From Chaetoceros tenuissimus (lineage: Eukaryota > Bacillariophyta > Thalassiosirophyceae > Chaetocerotales > Chaetocerotaceae), in assembly GCA_021927905.1 (NCBI GenBank), contig BLLK01000062.1, positions 2,356,001 to 2,420,000 of the forward strand: a stretch of DNA of 64,000 nucleotides. Reading direction: 5' to 3'. The translations under genes and the position numbers were made by a program. This document shows positions 41,495 to 51,048 of the stretch, piece by piece. Within the stretch, counting starts at the first letter, position 1. Each line of letters begins with the position of its first letter. The notes under the pieces were generated by a model. That model was not told the DNA's origin. It searched no databases and saw only the letters and a list, made by a program, of their open reading frames with translations.

Positions 41495-42691
41495 ATGGAA
41501 GATGAAAAAACCTGTCTGATCTGTGCTGACGATTTCAGTATCAAGAAACCTGCAAAGATCCTCAAATGCTGCTCAAAAATTTTATGTCAAGACTGCCTAT
41601 ATTCACATATTAAATCCATTCTAGAAGAAGGTATCACTGGAGATGGACGGAAAGAATTATCTTGCCCATTTGGATGCGGTGCTTCTGTCAGTGATTTACA
41701 AGTTAGAGAATGTTTCAGAATGAAACATTTCAATGTTTTCAGGTATATTTGTGGAATGTTATTATACAAGCTTGCTTCGATATTTGGATTACTAAATCGG
41801 GCTTCATGGTGCTGGGACTTTGCAAAGTCTAAAGGAGAGAAGTTAGATTTGCAACACTATTATCGATGGAGTTTAGGTGTTGCATTATCATCTACTACAG
41901 AACCTGATAGTCATCCAGTCGAAAGCAATCAAAGTGAGAAAGGTTTATGTGGTGAGACGACGTGCAATGAGATGGACGCAAACCATGTATATACAAGGGT
42001 TCTTTACTGTCCTAGACCAGACTGTGAATGTCTATGGCTTGTAAATTCTCTTTACTACAAGAAGAAAATGGGAAATGAAAGGTCTCATTACAATAGTAAA
42101 AAGCATGACGAGGCACCGACAGGTATGAAGAATAGGTTCATGTTGTCATATAATTCTTTATTTTACAAACCGATTAAAGCAGAAAAGGAAGAGAAAATGA
42201 TGAATAAAAATGGATATACAACGGAGCATTGGTTAAATCCTATTGACATTGATATGTTCGACGAGAAACATGTAAGTGAAAAGAAGCAAAGAATAGTACT
42301 ACAAAGCAGCCGCTTAGATGGACGCCTAGTCACATGTCCAAGCTGTAGATATCAGTTTTGTGGCTTATGTTCTCGTCCATGGACAACAATTTCAAAGAGT
42401 TCAGGTATAAGAGTGTGTCACGAAGGTCAATTGTGTGCAAAATATGGATGCAAAGCCTCTGGTGATGTCGACTTTCTTGCAGCAGCTGAGGCTGGCGATG
42501 CGAGATGTTGTCCTGGATGTTCGCTACGTACGAATAGAATAGACGGGTGCAATCATATGACTTGTATATGTGGTTGTAATTGGTGCTACGTCTGTGAATG
42601 TAGATTTGATCCAAGACATTATCGCTGCACAAGTGAAAATAAAATTGGCAGTAGCAGTATTGGAAATGGTTCCTCGTGTATTATTTCATGA
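41495..42691 (+). CDS. RING-between-RING (RBR) E3 ubiquitin ligase
   Basis: 398 residues, single exon. RING1: CLICADDFS ... CCSKILCQDCLYSHI ... LSCPFGCG (about 8-72). A spacer holds a second Cys set (CPRPDCECLW). The IBR-like part has RLVTCPSCRYQFCGLCSRPW and CHEGQLC. RING2 reads CCPGCSLRTNRIDGCNHMTC followed by ICGCNWCYVC, with a Cys (DGC) at the position of the catalytic thioester Cys of parkin/HOIP-type ligases. The order RING1-IBR-RING2 and the GCNHMTC motif support the RBR call. There is no transmembrane segment and the C-terminus is Ser/Gly-rich. The target is unknown. The long insert between RING1 and IBR (about 150 residues) is unusual. Confidence 0.85.
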   Translation: MEDEKTCLICADDFSIKKPAKILKCCSKILCQDCLYSHIKSILEEGITGDGRKELSCPFGCGASVSDLQVRECFRMKHFNVFRYICGMLLYKLASIFGLLNRASWCWDFAKSKGEKLDLQHYYRWSLGVALSSTTEPDSHPVESNQSEKGLCGETTCNEMDANHVYTRVLYCPRPDCECLWLVNSLYYKKKMGNERSHYNSKKHDEAPTGMKNRFMLSYNSLFYKPIKAEKEEKMMNKNGYTTEHWLNPIDIDMFDEKHVSEKKQRIVLQSSRLDGRLVTCPSCRYQFCGLCSRPWTTISKSSGIRVCHEGQLCAKYGCKASGDVDFLAAAEAGDARCCPGCSLRTNRIDGCNHMTCICGCNWCYVCECRFDPRHYRCTSENKIGSSSIGNGSSCIIS

Positions 42692-42795
42692 TTTTTTGGT
42701 TTATTAGGCTGTTGCTGCAAAATTTTTGCATGAGTAATATCAAAATTATCAACCCATAAATACAGAAAGCTCAACAATATATCTTAGTTTCAGTT

Positions 42796-43620
42796 TTAGC
42801 GAGCCTTAAGACTGTTGCCATCTTCGTCATCATCAAACTCATCCCAGTCAATTCCATCATCTTCTGAACTTTTGTCTTTTGTGTAGTCTTCCTGCTTCAG
42901 CCATCCCTTGGAATGATATGTTTGATGTATTAAATCCTTTGCGCTTTCTTCCCAGCTTGATATGCGTTCTTCCAAAGCATTTGATTCCGAAGGGTAAGGA
43001 TCATCAAACTTGTAGTCATTCAATATCCACTTTCTTCGCTCTATTCCCTGTCTAATTAAATAATTAAAACGTTCGACGTTATCTTCTTTCCATGGATTTG
43101 CATGTAAACAGTCAACTTCTTGATTGAAAGATTCCTTGGCAAATGCAAGGTAGTAAAGTGCTCTTGAAGCTAGCTCGTTCTCTCTATCTACAGATGGCTC
43201 AAATGAGAAAGATAAAGTTGGTGAAGAGCTACCTCTGTCTTCTTTCTGCTTTTCTTCTCTGATTTTAAACTGTTCCTCGTCGTGATCATTACCTTCACGG
43301 ATAAGTTTTATACATCGAAGACAAGTTCTATAAAAAGATTTTGTGATTTCCCCTGCTTCTTTGAACAACACATCTCTTTCATTTGCAATTTTCTGTGTCA
43401 TATCTGCATCTGCCAGCTTCCTGTTGGAGAAGTTCTCCATGACTGCAGCTTCCTCGTCATTCTTGTCATTTGCGGTTCTCTCAAATGAGTCAAGCGCCGA
43501 TAAAAGCTCTTTTTGCTTTTGTTCATTTTGACGACCAATTCCTATCCCACCTCTTCGTCTGCTTGAATAGTAACAAATTCCTTTCGAAAACCTTGATAAG
43601 TGCTGCTTAGAATATCTCAT
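42796..43620 (-). CDS. Possible LYR-motif mitochondrial protein
   Basis: 274 residues, single exon. The N-terminus MRYSKQHLSRFSKGICYYSS is Arg/Ser-rich, like a mitochondrial presequence. The central helix FYRTCLRCIKLI resembles the LYR tripeptide helix of Complex1_LYR proteins, and later IRQGIERRKWI with DDPYPSE recalls the R-x-x-F/helix partner part. LYR proteins help assemble respiratory complexes and Fe-S clusters. The Leu-Tyr-Arg is imperfect (Phe-Tyr-Arg) and the protein is longer than usual, so the call is tentative. The C-terminus is strongly acidic (DDGIDWDEFDDDEDG). Confidence 0.5.
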   Translation of the reverse strand: MRYSKQHLSRFSKGICYYSSRRRGGIGIGRQNEQKQKELLSALDSFERTANDKNDEEAAVMENFSNRKLADADMTQKIANERDVLFKEAGEITKSFYRTCLRCIKLIREGNDHDEEQFKIREEKQKEDRGSSSPTLSFSFEPSVDRENELASRALYYLAFAKESFNQEVDCLHANPWKEDNVERFNYLIRQGIERRKWILNDYKFDDPYPSESNALEERISSWEESAKDLIHQTYHSKGWLKQEDYTKDKSSEDDGIDWDEFDDDEDGNSLKAR

Positions 43621-43897
43621 TTCTTTTGGTGATTGATGGACTATTTATCTTTTATGTAGACATGTAGACTGTGGTACCTTGAATCAATCAAATCATCATC
43701 ATCAAATCATCAAACTATGTTGCTGCTTTTTACCTTTTACCAAAAGAAGGCAGCAGGTTATGCACGTACGTGCTCATAGTACGGCTATGGCGAGATAGAA
43801 TAGCTCGGCACCCCTCTGCCTTTTCTTCTATCCTCTTGTATCAAATGCAAAACAATAATAACTAGAGTTCTTTTTCTGTGAAAATCCTATGTTTAAT

Positions 43898-44777
43898 TTA
43901 CAACTTTCCACTGTCGCCAAACGCTTCAATGAGCTCATCCAGTGTTTCTTTGACCTGTTCCTTTCCTTCATCAGACAATCGGTCAATGTATACAACTCCT
44001 TCCAAATGATCGTATTCATGTTGGAAAATTCTTGCCTCCCAGCCCTGTATTGAAATCAAGATGAGTCAAATTCATTTCAGTTTTCATAAAAAAGTGATCT
44101 TCTTTTCCATGTAATTGTGATAGGGTTGTTGCTATTTCAATGTAGGGAAACTTCACAGATAATTACGTATGCTCATGGCATCACTTTCAGTTTCTACTTA
44201 CCTTGAATTTTTTCTTCATTTTCTTTCCATTTAATTTCTGGGCTTCAACCTTGATCCATTTTGATCTCTCAACGTCTCCACCCATTCCAGGAAAACTTAA
44301 GCATCCCTCTTGCTCAACATCCTTGGCATCTGAAAATTCAACAATTTTTGGATTCACCATGATTACCTCATCTAGCCATTTGGTCTTATCTCCAGTAGGA
44401 TTGTATACCATTAATCGCTTGTTGATGCCAACCTGTGGAGCAGCGAGACCTACTCCTTGTGTGGCATACATTACGAGAAACATTTCTTTCGCAATCTTTT
44501 TTATTTCTCCAGATTTAAGCTCCTCTTCAGTAATCTCAGCGTTGACCTCTCGAAGAGATGGATGAGGATATTTCAAAACCCTCAAGTCAGTTCCTTCTAC
44601 CTCGCCAGGGTCAACTTCTTCTGCAACAGATTTGATTGCTGTTTTTGTCATGATTGGAGTTGTTGAGAATAGAGATGTGCGAGTGGACAATAATTTTGGT
44701 GTGAACGCAGATGCGAATTGATGCCTTGCTAACAAGCAGATGAGACTGGTCGCTGAGATGCTATTTAGTATCTTCAT
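43898..44777 (-). CDS. def: Peptide deformylase, plastid-targeted
   Basis: Exons 44202-44777 and 43898-44044 with a 157-nt intron (GTAAGT...ACAG) give about 240 residues. All three PDF motifs are intact: GVGLAAPQVG, EGCLSFPG (metal Cys) and, on exon 2, QHEYDHLEGV (HEYDH metal site and catalytic Glu). The enzyme strips formyl groups from nascent organelle proteins. The N-terminus is a signal peptide ending ASAFTP, the plastid-import signature of diatoms. The start is the ATG at 44777; the frame upstream opens only at TTG. Confidence 0.95.
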
Positions 44778-45198
44778 TTCTTTTCTATTTATACTCAACA
44801 GAGGAATGCAGCTTAATGTTTCGTGATGTAGTTAATGGGATTGACCGTAGTTTCCGGTGCGTAGTTAGTAGGTGTACTGAGGTTGCTTCACTGGCTGCTG
44901 GCTGTCACTATTGTACTGTGAGCGGAGATGTCCAACCTAAAAGTGGCTGACGTGTAAGACGTTATGCTTTTACCATACCGTTATTATAGATCTCCAACCT
45001 ATTTATGTACTTACCCAAAGGGAACAGGATATGAAACCCTTGTAGCATCGTCATTGTGGTTTCAATTTTACATCTACGTACGTACGTACATCTAAGCTTA
45101 CATTCTTTCATGATCTTATAAACAGAATTCATTGAGTTTTACAAGCATTAAAAATAAATATAAGCTATCCATTTAATTTTTTAAATGTACAATAATGT
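44778..45198. other. Spacer with long TACGTAC palindrome
   Basis: It contains TACGTACGTACGTAC at about 45075-45089. No gene. Confidence 0.5.
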
Positions 45199-47037
45199 CT
45201 ACGGTAAGTAATCCTTCTCTTTGCGACCAAAGTCACCTTCTTGCCACCGATCTCCTTGCCGGTGAACAGCTCCTCGTCGACGTGCAGATCCACTAACTTG
45301 GCTATCACCTATAGCCCTATCCTTTCCATCCATTGTACTTGAAGCTGGCATGCCTGTATATTGTCTCATTTCTCCCATGAAAAATTGAGTTCTCCCTATA
45401 ATAATTGTTGCGCCGTCGTCGACGTCCTCGTCCTCTTCATCTAACCAACTTTGAAGATAATCTTCGTCAACTTCGTCATCAATATCTGATTTACTTGATC
45501 TTGCCCCATTGATGCTAGATTGACCGCCAGGTATGGCAGCAGGACTCAATAGTAACTCCATAATTTTATCTTCGTCTTCCTCCTCGAGATGGTATGGATT
45601 AGTAGGTTTCTCATCTTCTTCGTCGAAATTTAAATGTAAATCCTCCTCTGGTTCAGGATTACTAAGTAACAAATGTTCTTCTCCCTTGAGCATTATCATA
45701 GCATCACAGCCATATTCCCCTTTCGTTGATAGGATACTTTCTGAACCGTCGCTGCCGTGAAATTTTCTCAGTGACAATTCTCTATTTTCATGCAAAGATG
45801 GATTTCCATCACTGTCAACATTGATAGTATATGGATCAGATGAGTCGATGGAAGCACTAATGTCATCAGGGTCGGACTTGGTATTTGAAGGGTCCAGTTT
45901 TGATAGCATCTGTAAATCTGTTACAGAAAATGACAAAGGTTCCCAGACGTTTTGCAATTTTTTTGCAATCTCGACTGCTTTGGTGACCGTTGAAAATTGA
46001 CCAATTGTTATTGCGGGTCGAAATGTAACTCCATCTCTCCTTTTCTTCGGTTTTGACGAATTTGATTTTAATAACCCATGTTGTCTTAACACAGATCTTG
46101 GAAGACCTAATTGAAGCAAGTCATCATCTGTGACAGAACTTGATATTGAAAATGGATCATATCTTGCAAATAATTTCTTTCTTAAGATTTCTCGAAATGC
46201 TTGAATGTGTATTTTTGATTCTTCATTAGGCTCAAGACACAAAACACATGGACCGTTGAATTCTGACATTGACTTTCTTTGTTCGTTCAACATATCTCTA
46301 GGTGATTGATCTTTTGAACTTTTTGTGCCAACGTCCTCTGCGCTTTCATCATCTGTATGTGTTTCGTTCTTTAGGCTCCTCTCTTTTGCTTTTCTTTTGG
46401 CTAGTTTTCGTTTACCCTTGTGTTCTTCTGATTTGATCAAATTTTGTACGCTCTTTTCATCCTCAGTGAGAGTCTCTTCGTCTGTCTCCGCCTGGGTAGG
46501 CAATGCTTTTTGAGCTTCTTCATGCTTTTGCAACTCTTCGAAATGAGGAACAATCAAAAGTTTATCAATAGTTATATCGAAGCTTTCTAAGTCATATTTT
46601 TCAATCACTTCAGCTATAGAGGATGCAACTTCTGTAATGGAAGATCTTTCCACAAATGGATGAAATAATCGTATAGCTGGTGGCCATAGATAGAATGATG
46701 GATCTTTTGCAAAGTGCCTAGCTCTCTGTATATCATCCCAAGCTTCGTCAGGAGGGATTATACATAATGCTGTGTCCATACTTCCTTGTTGATAGTCAAT
46801 GATATTATCTTCAGCACGGAAGCCTTTCCTTTTCTTCAATTTTTCATCGCCAATATCTATGTTCGACTTCTTCGGTCTCTTTACATTCAATGGTAATTGT
46901 GCATTGTCAACTCTTGATGTCGGAGGAAATGAAGAGTGACCTATTGGAGAAAAAGCCGATACATGCCGATTCTTCACTGTCAAGCAGCTACTCAATATGA
47001 TCGCTGCTGTAACTTTAAATTTCTTTTCATGCCTCAT
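45199..47037 (-). CDS. Plastid-targeted 2H-phosphoesterase-like protein with altered second motif (tentative)
   Basis: 612 residues, single exon. The presequence AAIILSSCLTVKNRHVSAFSP ends in an AFSP plastid motif. The first conserved block is CIIPPDEAWDDIQRARHFAK with AIRLFHPFVE; the second is FRPAITIGQF followed by a helix (VTKAVEIAKKLQNVWEPLSF). This pattern (hydrophobic-H-x-F/T ... F-x-P-x-I-T-I-G) resembles 2H phosphodiesterases such as the 2'-5' RNA ligase/ThpR family. In the second block the expected His (PHIT) is Ala, so catalysis may be lost or changed. Long acidic and Lys-rich regions surround the blocks. The assignment is by motif only. Confidence 0.55.
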   Translation of the reverse strand: MRHEKKFKVTAAIILSSCLTVKNRHVSAFSPIGHSSFPPTSRVDNAQLPLNVKRPKKSNIDIGDEKLKKRKGFRAEDNIIDYQQGSMDTALCIIPPDEAWDDIQRARHFAKDPSFYLWPPAIRLFHPFVERSSITEVASSIAEVIEKYDLESFDITIDKLLIVPHFEELQKHEEAQKALPTQAETDEETLTEDEKSVQNLIKSEEHKGKRKLAKRKAKERSLKNETHTDDESAEDVGTKSSKDQSPRDMLNEQRKSMSEFNGPCVLCLEPNEESKIHIQAFREILRKKLFARYDPFSISSSVTDDDLLQLGLPRSVLRQHGLLKSNSSKPKKRRDGVTFRPAITIGQFSTVTKAVEIAKKLQNVWEPLSFSVTDLQMLSKLDPSNTKSDPDDISASIDSSDPYTINVDSDGNPSLHENRELSLRKFHGSDGSESILSTKGEYGCDAMIMLKGEEHLLLSNPEPEEDLHLNFDEEDEKPTNPYHLEEEDEDKIMELLLSPAAIPGGQSSINGARSSKSDIDDEVDEDYLQSWLDEEDEDVDDGATIIIGRTQFFMGEMRQYTGMPASSTMDGKDRAIGDSQVSGSARRRGAVHRQGDRWQEGDFGRKEKDYLP

Positions 47038-47443
47038 TAAACTTTGATTTGTATAGTTCGGTTCTATTTTTTGCTACCTATGAGACACTACTGACACTAT
47101 TGTACAGCATCACATCAAAGTGAAAGATCTTGTTCCGTTTGAAAAATGTTCTTTAGTTCGTCGGAACGTCGGAACACTCTGTAGTTTGATTGGATGGGGG
47201 CAGTACTTACTAAGTTATTGTACGTGGTTCAACTGATACCGACGAAGGATGGACGAAAATGCTCTTCCTTTTAAGTTGTCTTTTTTCGTAAAAAACATTT
47301 CTATTATTAACACTGTTAATAAGTAAAGTGCAACCGCAAATCAATGACATGCGAATGGAGGGCCATGATCAGTAGTTGGAGGATTTCTTAGTGCTGTACG
47401 TAAATACATTTATAGTATTTTAATATAAGTAAAGTGCAACGAA
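47038..47443. other. Spacer with duplicated end of the permease gene
   Basis: See the repeat entry. Nothing else seen. Confidence 0.5.
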
Positions 47444-47475
47444 TCAATGGCATGCGAATGGAGGCCCATGATCAG
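47319..47475. repeat. Direct duplication of the 3' end of the amino-acid permease gene
   Basis: About 50 nt containing the last codons (encoding DHGPPFACH), the stop codon and the following AAGTAAAGTGCAAC-type sequence occur at 47425-47475 (the gene) and again, with a few changes, at 47319-47372 downstream. Confidence 0.8.
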
Positions 47476-49006
47476 CCCAGTCAGCTTGAATACTCGAAAT
47501 TGAACCTATGACTCCACAAATTAAAAATATGCAACTAAAAATGATCAATGATAAAGATGTGATGTCACCAATTGATCCTGAGTCTAAACAAAACAGTGGT
47601 AGCCCTTGAGCTTTGCGATGGTAAATCCCTGGGAGCAACAAAGTTAAAGGTACGCTCGTTAGGGCGCCAATAAGTGCAACCAAATCTTTGAAGAATGGAA
47701 CAGCATTGGCGATGAAATACGCTGTGATACCAACAAGGAGCGTAAGTGTAGCCCAGCGTAATGTATGTTTTTGATCCAATCCAAATATTGAAACACGATG
47801 AAATTTGAGCCTATCTAAAGATGAACAGAGTGCTTGAGAATTGATTGCAAAAGATACAGCCACATGGATCCAAAGTAATAGACCGGCTATTCTACGCTCT
47901 ATCCCGCTTGAGATAGCATTGAAAAGGAAGGAGGGTGGATCATCACCAGCTAGGAAACATGTCAATAAGTAAACCGTTCCAAAACCTCCGAGAGCAATCC
48001 CAAGACTCTTTGGAGAGTCATTGCGGTTTGCGAATTCATGTCTAATATTTAGAAGTAACTTCTGACTTCCAACAGCAAAACCGATGGATGAAATAGCAGC
48101 CAATTGAGACACCATTAGTTGCCATGTCGATAAGTCTGCTTTAGCCATTTCCTCGTTTTGATCATCGTAAGAAAACTTCTCATGTCCTCTCTGAATTGCA
48201 CTCAGACACTGAATGACAACAATTGCCAAAGAAGTCAATGAAATCACACTTGCACTTCGACCAAGCATAGCCATTGTTTTCAGTTGGCTAATACCAAACA
48301 TAAGAGTCGCAGCGATAACACCAGCTGCGGGTAGGCAAATATTATCCTCTCCTACAATAGCTGCAACAGAGTGTGACATCACAAGAATATAATTTCCAAG
48401 TACAAGAAAGATATTCACGTAGTAAATTGTAGTCACAATAATTGTTGCGAATGAGATTTTACTTGAAGCACTCTTGTTCTCGAAGTGATCGAAAAATGCA
48501 TATGTTACTCCAATGAAGTCGAACGTGTGTGGAGTATCTATACCATAGTGGTGGTGTTCATGCACTTCAGGTTCTTTCGACAAAATTTGTTCGCTATCAT
48601 CATCATCATAATCCCAAGCATTAATTTCTCCTGATGAGCCCAAATTGTTTCCGTGCTTTTGTGACTTTTCGTCATTTAACCTAGTTTCTATGGAGCATGC
48701 AGCTTTGTGTAGAATGCTTCCAGCATAATAGTTGATGGGTAAATTCAAGACCAAGAAAAATATACCAAATGGTCCGAGAACTTTTAAGTCACGAGGAAGA
48801 GCCAAAATACCAGTCCCCATACAATCTGCAACTATAAGCATAGCACCAGGCCACGTGGTGAGATCGTTTGAAGAAAGATCTACATAAGATGACACCGACA
48901 TATCATCTTCATGTGCATTTTCTCTCTGCTGTTGAGTGAGTCTGGTTGTGTCGTTGGGTAGCTCTGTTCTATTGTCTGTTGACGGCGCCATTGATTGCAT
49001 TTCCAT
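47444..49006 (-). CDS. Amino-acid permease, AAAP family
   Basis: 520 residues with about 11 membrane segments. The first bears the AAAP hallmark MLIVADCMGTGILALP; others include FGIFFLVLNLPINYYAG, FATIIVTTIYYVNIFLVLGN, ATLTLLVGITAYFIANAVPF and ISLSLIIFSCIFLICGVIG. A polar, His/Asp-rich loop (DYDDDDSEQ ... HEHHHYG) sits between segments 2 and 3. The family moves amino acids with H+ or Na+ across plasma or vacuolar membranes; the substrate cannot be read. It has no plastid presequence. The 3' end is partly duplicated downstream. Confidence 0.88.
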   Translation of the reverse strand: MEMQSMAPSTDNRTELPNDTTRLTQQQRENAHEDDMSVSSYVDLSSNDLTTWPGAMLIVADCMGTGILALPRDLKVLGPFGIFFLVLNLPINYYAGSILHKAACSIETRLNDEKSQKHGNNLGSSGEINAWDYDDDDSEQILSKEPEVHEHHHYGIDTPHTFDFIGVTYAFFDHFENKSASSKISFATIIVTTIYYVNIFLVLGNYILVMSHSVAAIVGEDNICLPAAGVIAATLMFGISQLKTMAMLGRSASVISLTSLAIVVIQCLSAIQRGHEKFSYDDQNEEMAKADLSTWQLMVSQLAAISSIGFAVGSQKLLLNIRHEFANRNDSPKSLGIALGGFGTVYLLTCFLAGDDPPSFLFNAISSGIERRIAGLLLWIHVAVSFAINSQALCSSLDRLKFHRVSIFGLDQKHTLRWATLTLLVGITAYFIANAVPFFKDLVALIGALTSVPLTLLLPGIYHRKAQGLPLFCLDSGSIGDITSLSLIIFSCIFLICGVIGSISSIQADWADHGPPFACH

Positions 49007-49341
49007 GTGTGAATATATGTCTATGGTACTCCATTCAGATTACGTATTGCATTTTCATTAGAGAAACGGTTGTGATTGTGCATTGATGCTTCCTTCTTCT
49101 CTTCATTGACACGAAGTAGTGCAGTATGTATGGTGCAGTCAAACACAGTATAACCACTACGTACGTACAGTGCTCATTTGAAACAATGACGTACTGAGTA
49201 TAAATAATTTTAGATGGTATCTAATGCTTAAGGGCGTAGTTGGTACTTTTGGATTTTCAATATGAATGCAAAAAGATTTTTATTTTCATTAGCTTGATAG
49301 ATCATTAATGTACTTCTAATGCAGTACTTCTGATTGTTTAT
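49007..49341. other. Spacer upstream of permease
   Basis: It contains TACGTACGTAC at about 49158-49168 and a TGACGTA half-site near 49189. No gene. Confidence 0.45.
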
Positions 49342-50733
49342 TTATTCACTAAACATGTTTCTGATATCCCTAACGAAATCAACTGCCCCTTTGATACCAA
49401 CTTTTCCTGCCAGCATCTTTGGAACACTTGGAGAGTTGCAATGAGTAACAGCTGTCACTTCACACTTGTCATCTTCACCAGGAATATTTCTGATCAAGTT
49501 CATTCCGATCAAAATTTCGCTTCTAGTTCTCTCATCTTCTTGGTCTTCTGCTTTTTGACTCCACTTTCCACCAGCAACTGCACGACTTATGACAGCATAC
49601 CCATCTTGACCCCCCATTAGACCTGGTTCCACAGCATCATCAGAGTTGATTCGTCTTGCATACATGACAGTAACAAATTCCATCAACTTCTTTGCCAGAG
49701 GAGGTTTCGTAAGGTTCCTCACAATTTTAGCCTCTCCTGCAATACCAAGAGATCCAGCTTCAGCATCACTATCAATACCTTCTTGAAACACCACCTCATC
49801 CTTTCGTCCTAGACTCATTTTATTATACGATTGAACCTCTGAAGAGTCCATTAACAAAGAAGCTAGATCCTTTGGAGCCAGTGGCAAGATGCTTTTAGTC
49901 TTGATCACTGGCAAATGACTACCATGTCCGTCTTCTTTGAATTGACCAATCCATACAAGGCAACTATCATCGTTAGCTAAAGCAGCTCTAATCTCTTCAT
50001 CATCGAGCTCTAATAGTTTCTTAGTCTTGGAATCAGCAGGTTTCCAATCAATATACTTATCAGCATTGGACGAAACTATGTCAATCCCTGTTTTAGACAA
50101 TTGTGCCAATGTTGACGGATAGAAGAACTCTCTTCCAGTGAGAGAGTTCCAAATATTAGTTGGTATCAACGGCTTCACAATCCCATTCAATATTGTAGAA
50201 GAAGGTTCCTTAATTTCTTCATCCACAATTTCCTCTTCAACTACTGCATTGTTGGTAGATTTCTCCCTCTTGATTGCCATCTTTTTTGGAACTAGGTCAA
50301 GCACTTTTTGGCGCATAGTAGCGACAGCTGAGCAAAAGTGGACATTGTTGTCCTCGTTACTGTAATACGCTTCACCTGGACATGCGAAATAGCACCCCTT
50401 CAATGTATCTCGAAGTTTAGATTTCAAATTATTCGATGGGGAATCTTTGTAGTCTATTGACTCAGATTTTGCATATATTGTATCGCCAACAAAATAATCA
50501 TCTTCAAAACAGTCACTTTGCTCGTCATTTAATTGGAACATAGATGGGACATGACCTCTGTGATCTATACGTGAAGAGGAAGAGAGTTTCCTTTTCTTGA
50601 TGAACCCTGCAAAAGGATGATTATGATTGGCTCGCTCAAGAGCATGTCTGACAGGATCAAATGATCTATTTGCTTGAACCGAACTTGGTGCAGATATCAA
50701 AAGGGCGAGAACTATAGAATTTTGGATTCTCAT
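49342..50733 (-). CDS. Secretory-pathway protein with START/SRPBCC-like domain (tentative)
   Basis: About 463 residues from the ATG at 50733; the frame upstream opens only at a TTG, and this ATG gives a clean signal peptide (MRIQNSIVLALLISAPSSVQA). A Cys pair region (GCYFACPGEAYYSN) follows. The C-terminal about 220 residues read like a START lipid-binding domain: PLAPKDLASLLMDSSEVQSY, EFVTVMYARRI, GYAVISRAVAGG, EILIGMNLIRNIPG and CEVTAVTHCNSPSVPKMLAG. START folds carry lipids. I infer binding or transfer of a lipid in the ER lumen or extracellularly. Confidence 0.6.
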   Translation of the reverse strand: MRIQNSIVLALLISAPSSVQANRSFDPVRHALERANHNHPFAGFIKKRKLSSSSRIDHRGHVPSMFQLNDEQSDCFEDDYFVGDTIYAKSESIDYKDSPSNNLKSKLRDTLKGCYFACPGEAYYSNEDNNVHFCSAVATMRQKVLDLVPKKMAIKREKSTNNAVVEEEIVDEEIKEPSSTILNGIVKPLIPTNIWNSLTGREFFYPSTLAQLSKTGIDIVSSNADKYIDWKPADSKTKKLLELDDEEIRAALANDDSCLVWIGQFKEDGHGSHLPVIKTKSILPLAPKDLASLLMDSSEVQSYNKMSLGRKDEVVFQEGIDSDAEAGSLGIAGEAKIVRNLTKPPLAKKLMEFVTVMYARRINSDDAVEPGLMGGQDGYAVISRAVAGGKWSQKAEDQEDERTRSEILIGMNLIRNIPGEDDKCEVTAVTHCNSPSVPKMLAGKVGIKGAVDFVRDIRNMFSE

Positions 50734-51048
50734 AATATGAAAAACTGTATCAAAATGTATCCTATTTTGTATTTGAGTGGCAAGTACCTTAGTCTGTCTA
50801 CCTTTGTTACAACAATCTAATTTCAATTGCTTGACGTGTGTAAAAGGGTGAAGGGAAGGTGTGAAGTTACCATCGCCAACCGTTAAGCCGCTTGGTTAAG
50901 CGTTAGAAACGGTTACAAGGATACTGGCTGAATTCGAAGTGGAAATATTTCTTTTTATCTCTTAACATCTTATAATAATTAGACTACTTTCACTTCTTTG
51001 CAACGATCATATACTTTTAGATGTATTTCAAAAGTTTCATACATACGG
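50734..51048. other. Short spacer START-like / SOD-like
   Basis: About 315 bp. It contains the imperfect palindrome aaccgttaag...cttggttaagcg (50879-50905). No gene. Confidence 0.35.

Noticed and set aside
47444-49006. K+ or Na+ symporter identity for the permease
   Set aside because: The MGTGILALP signature fits the AAAP amino-acid family better.
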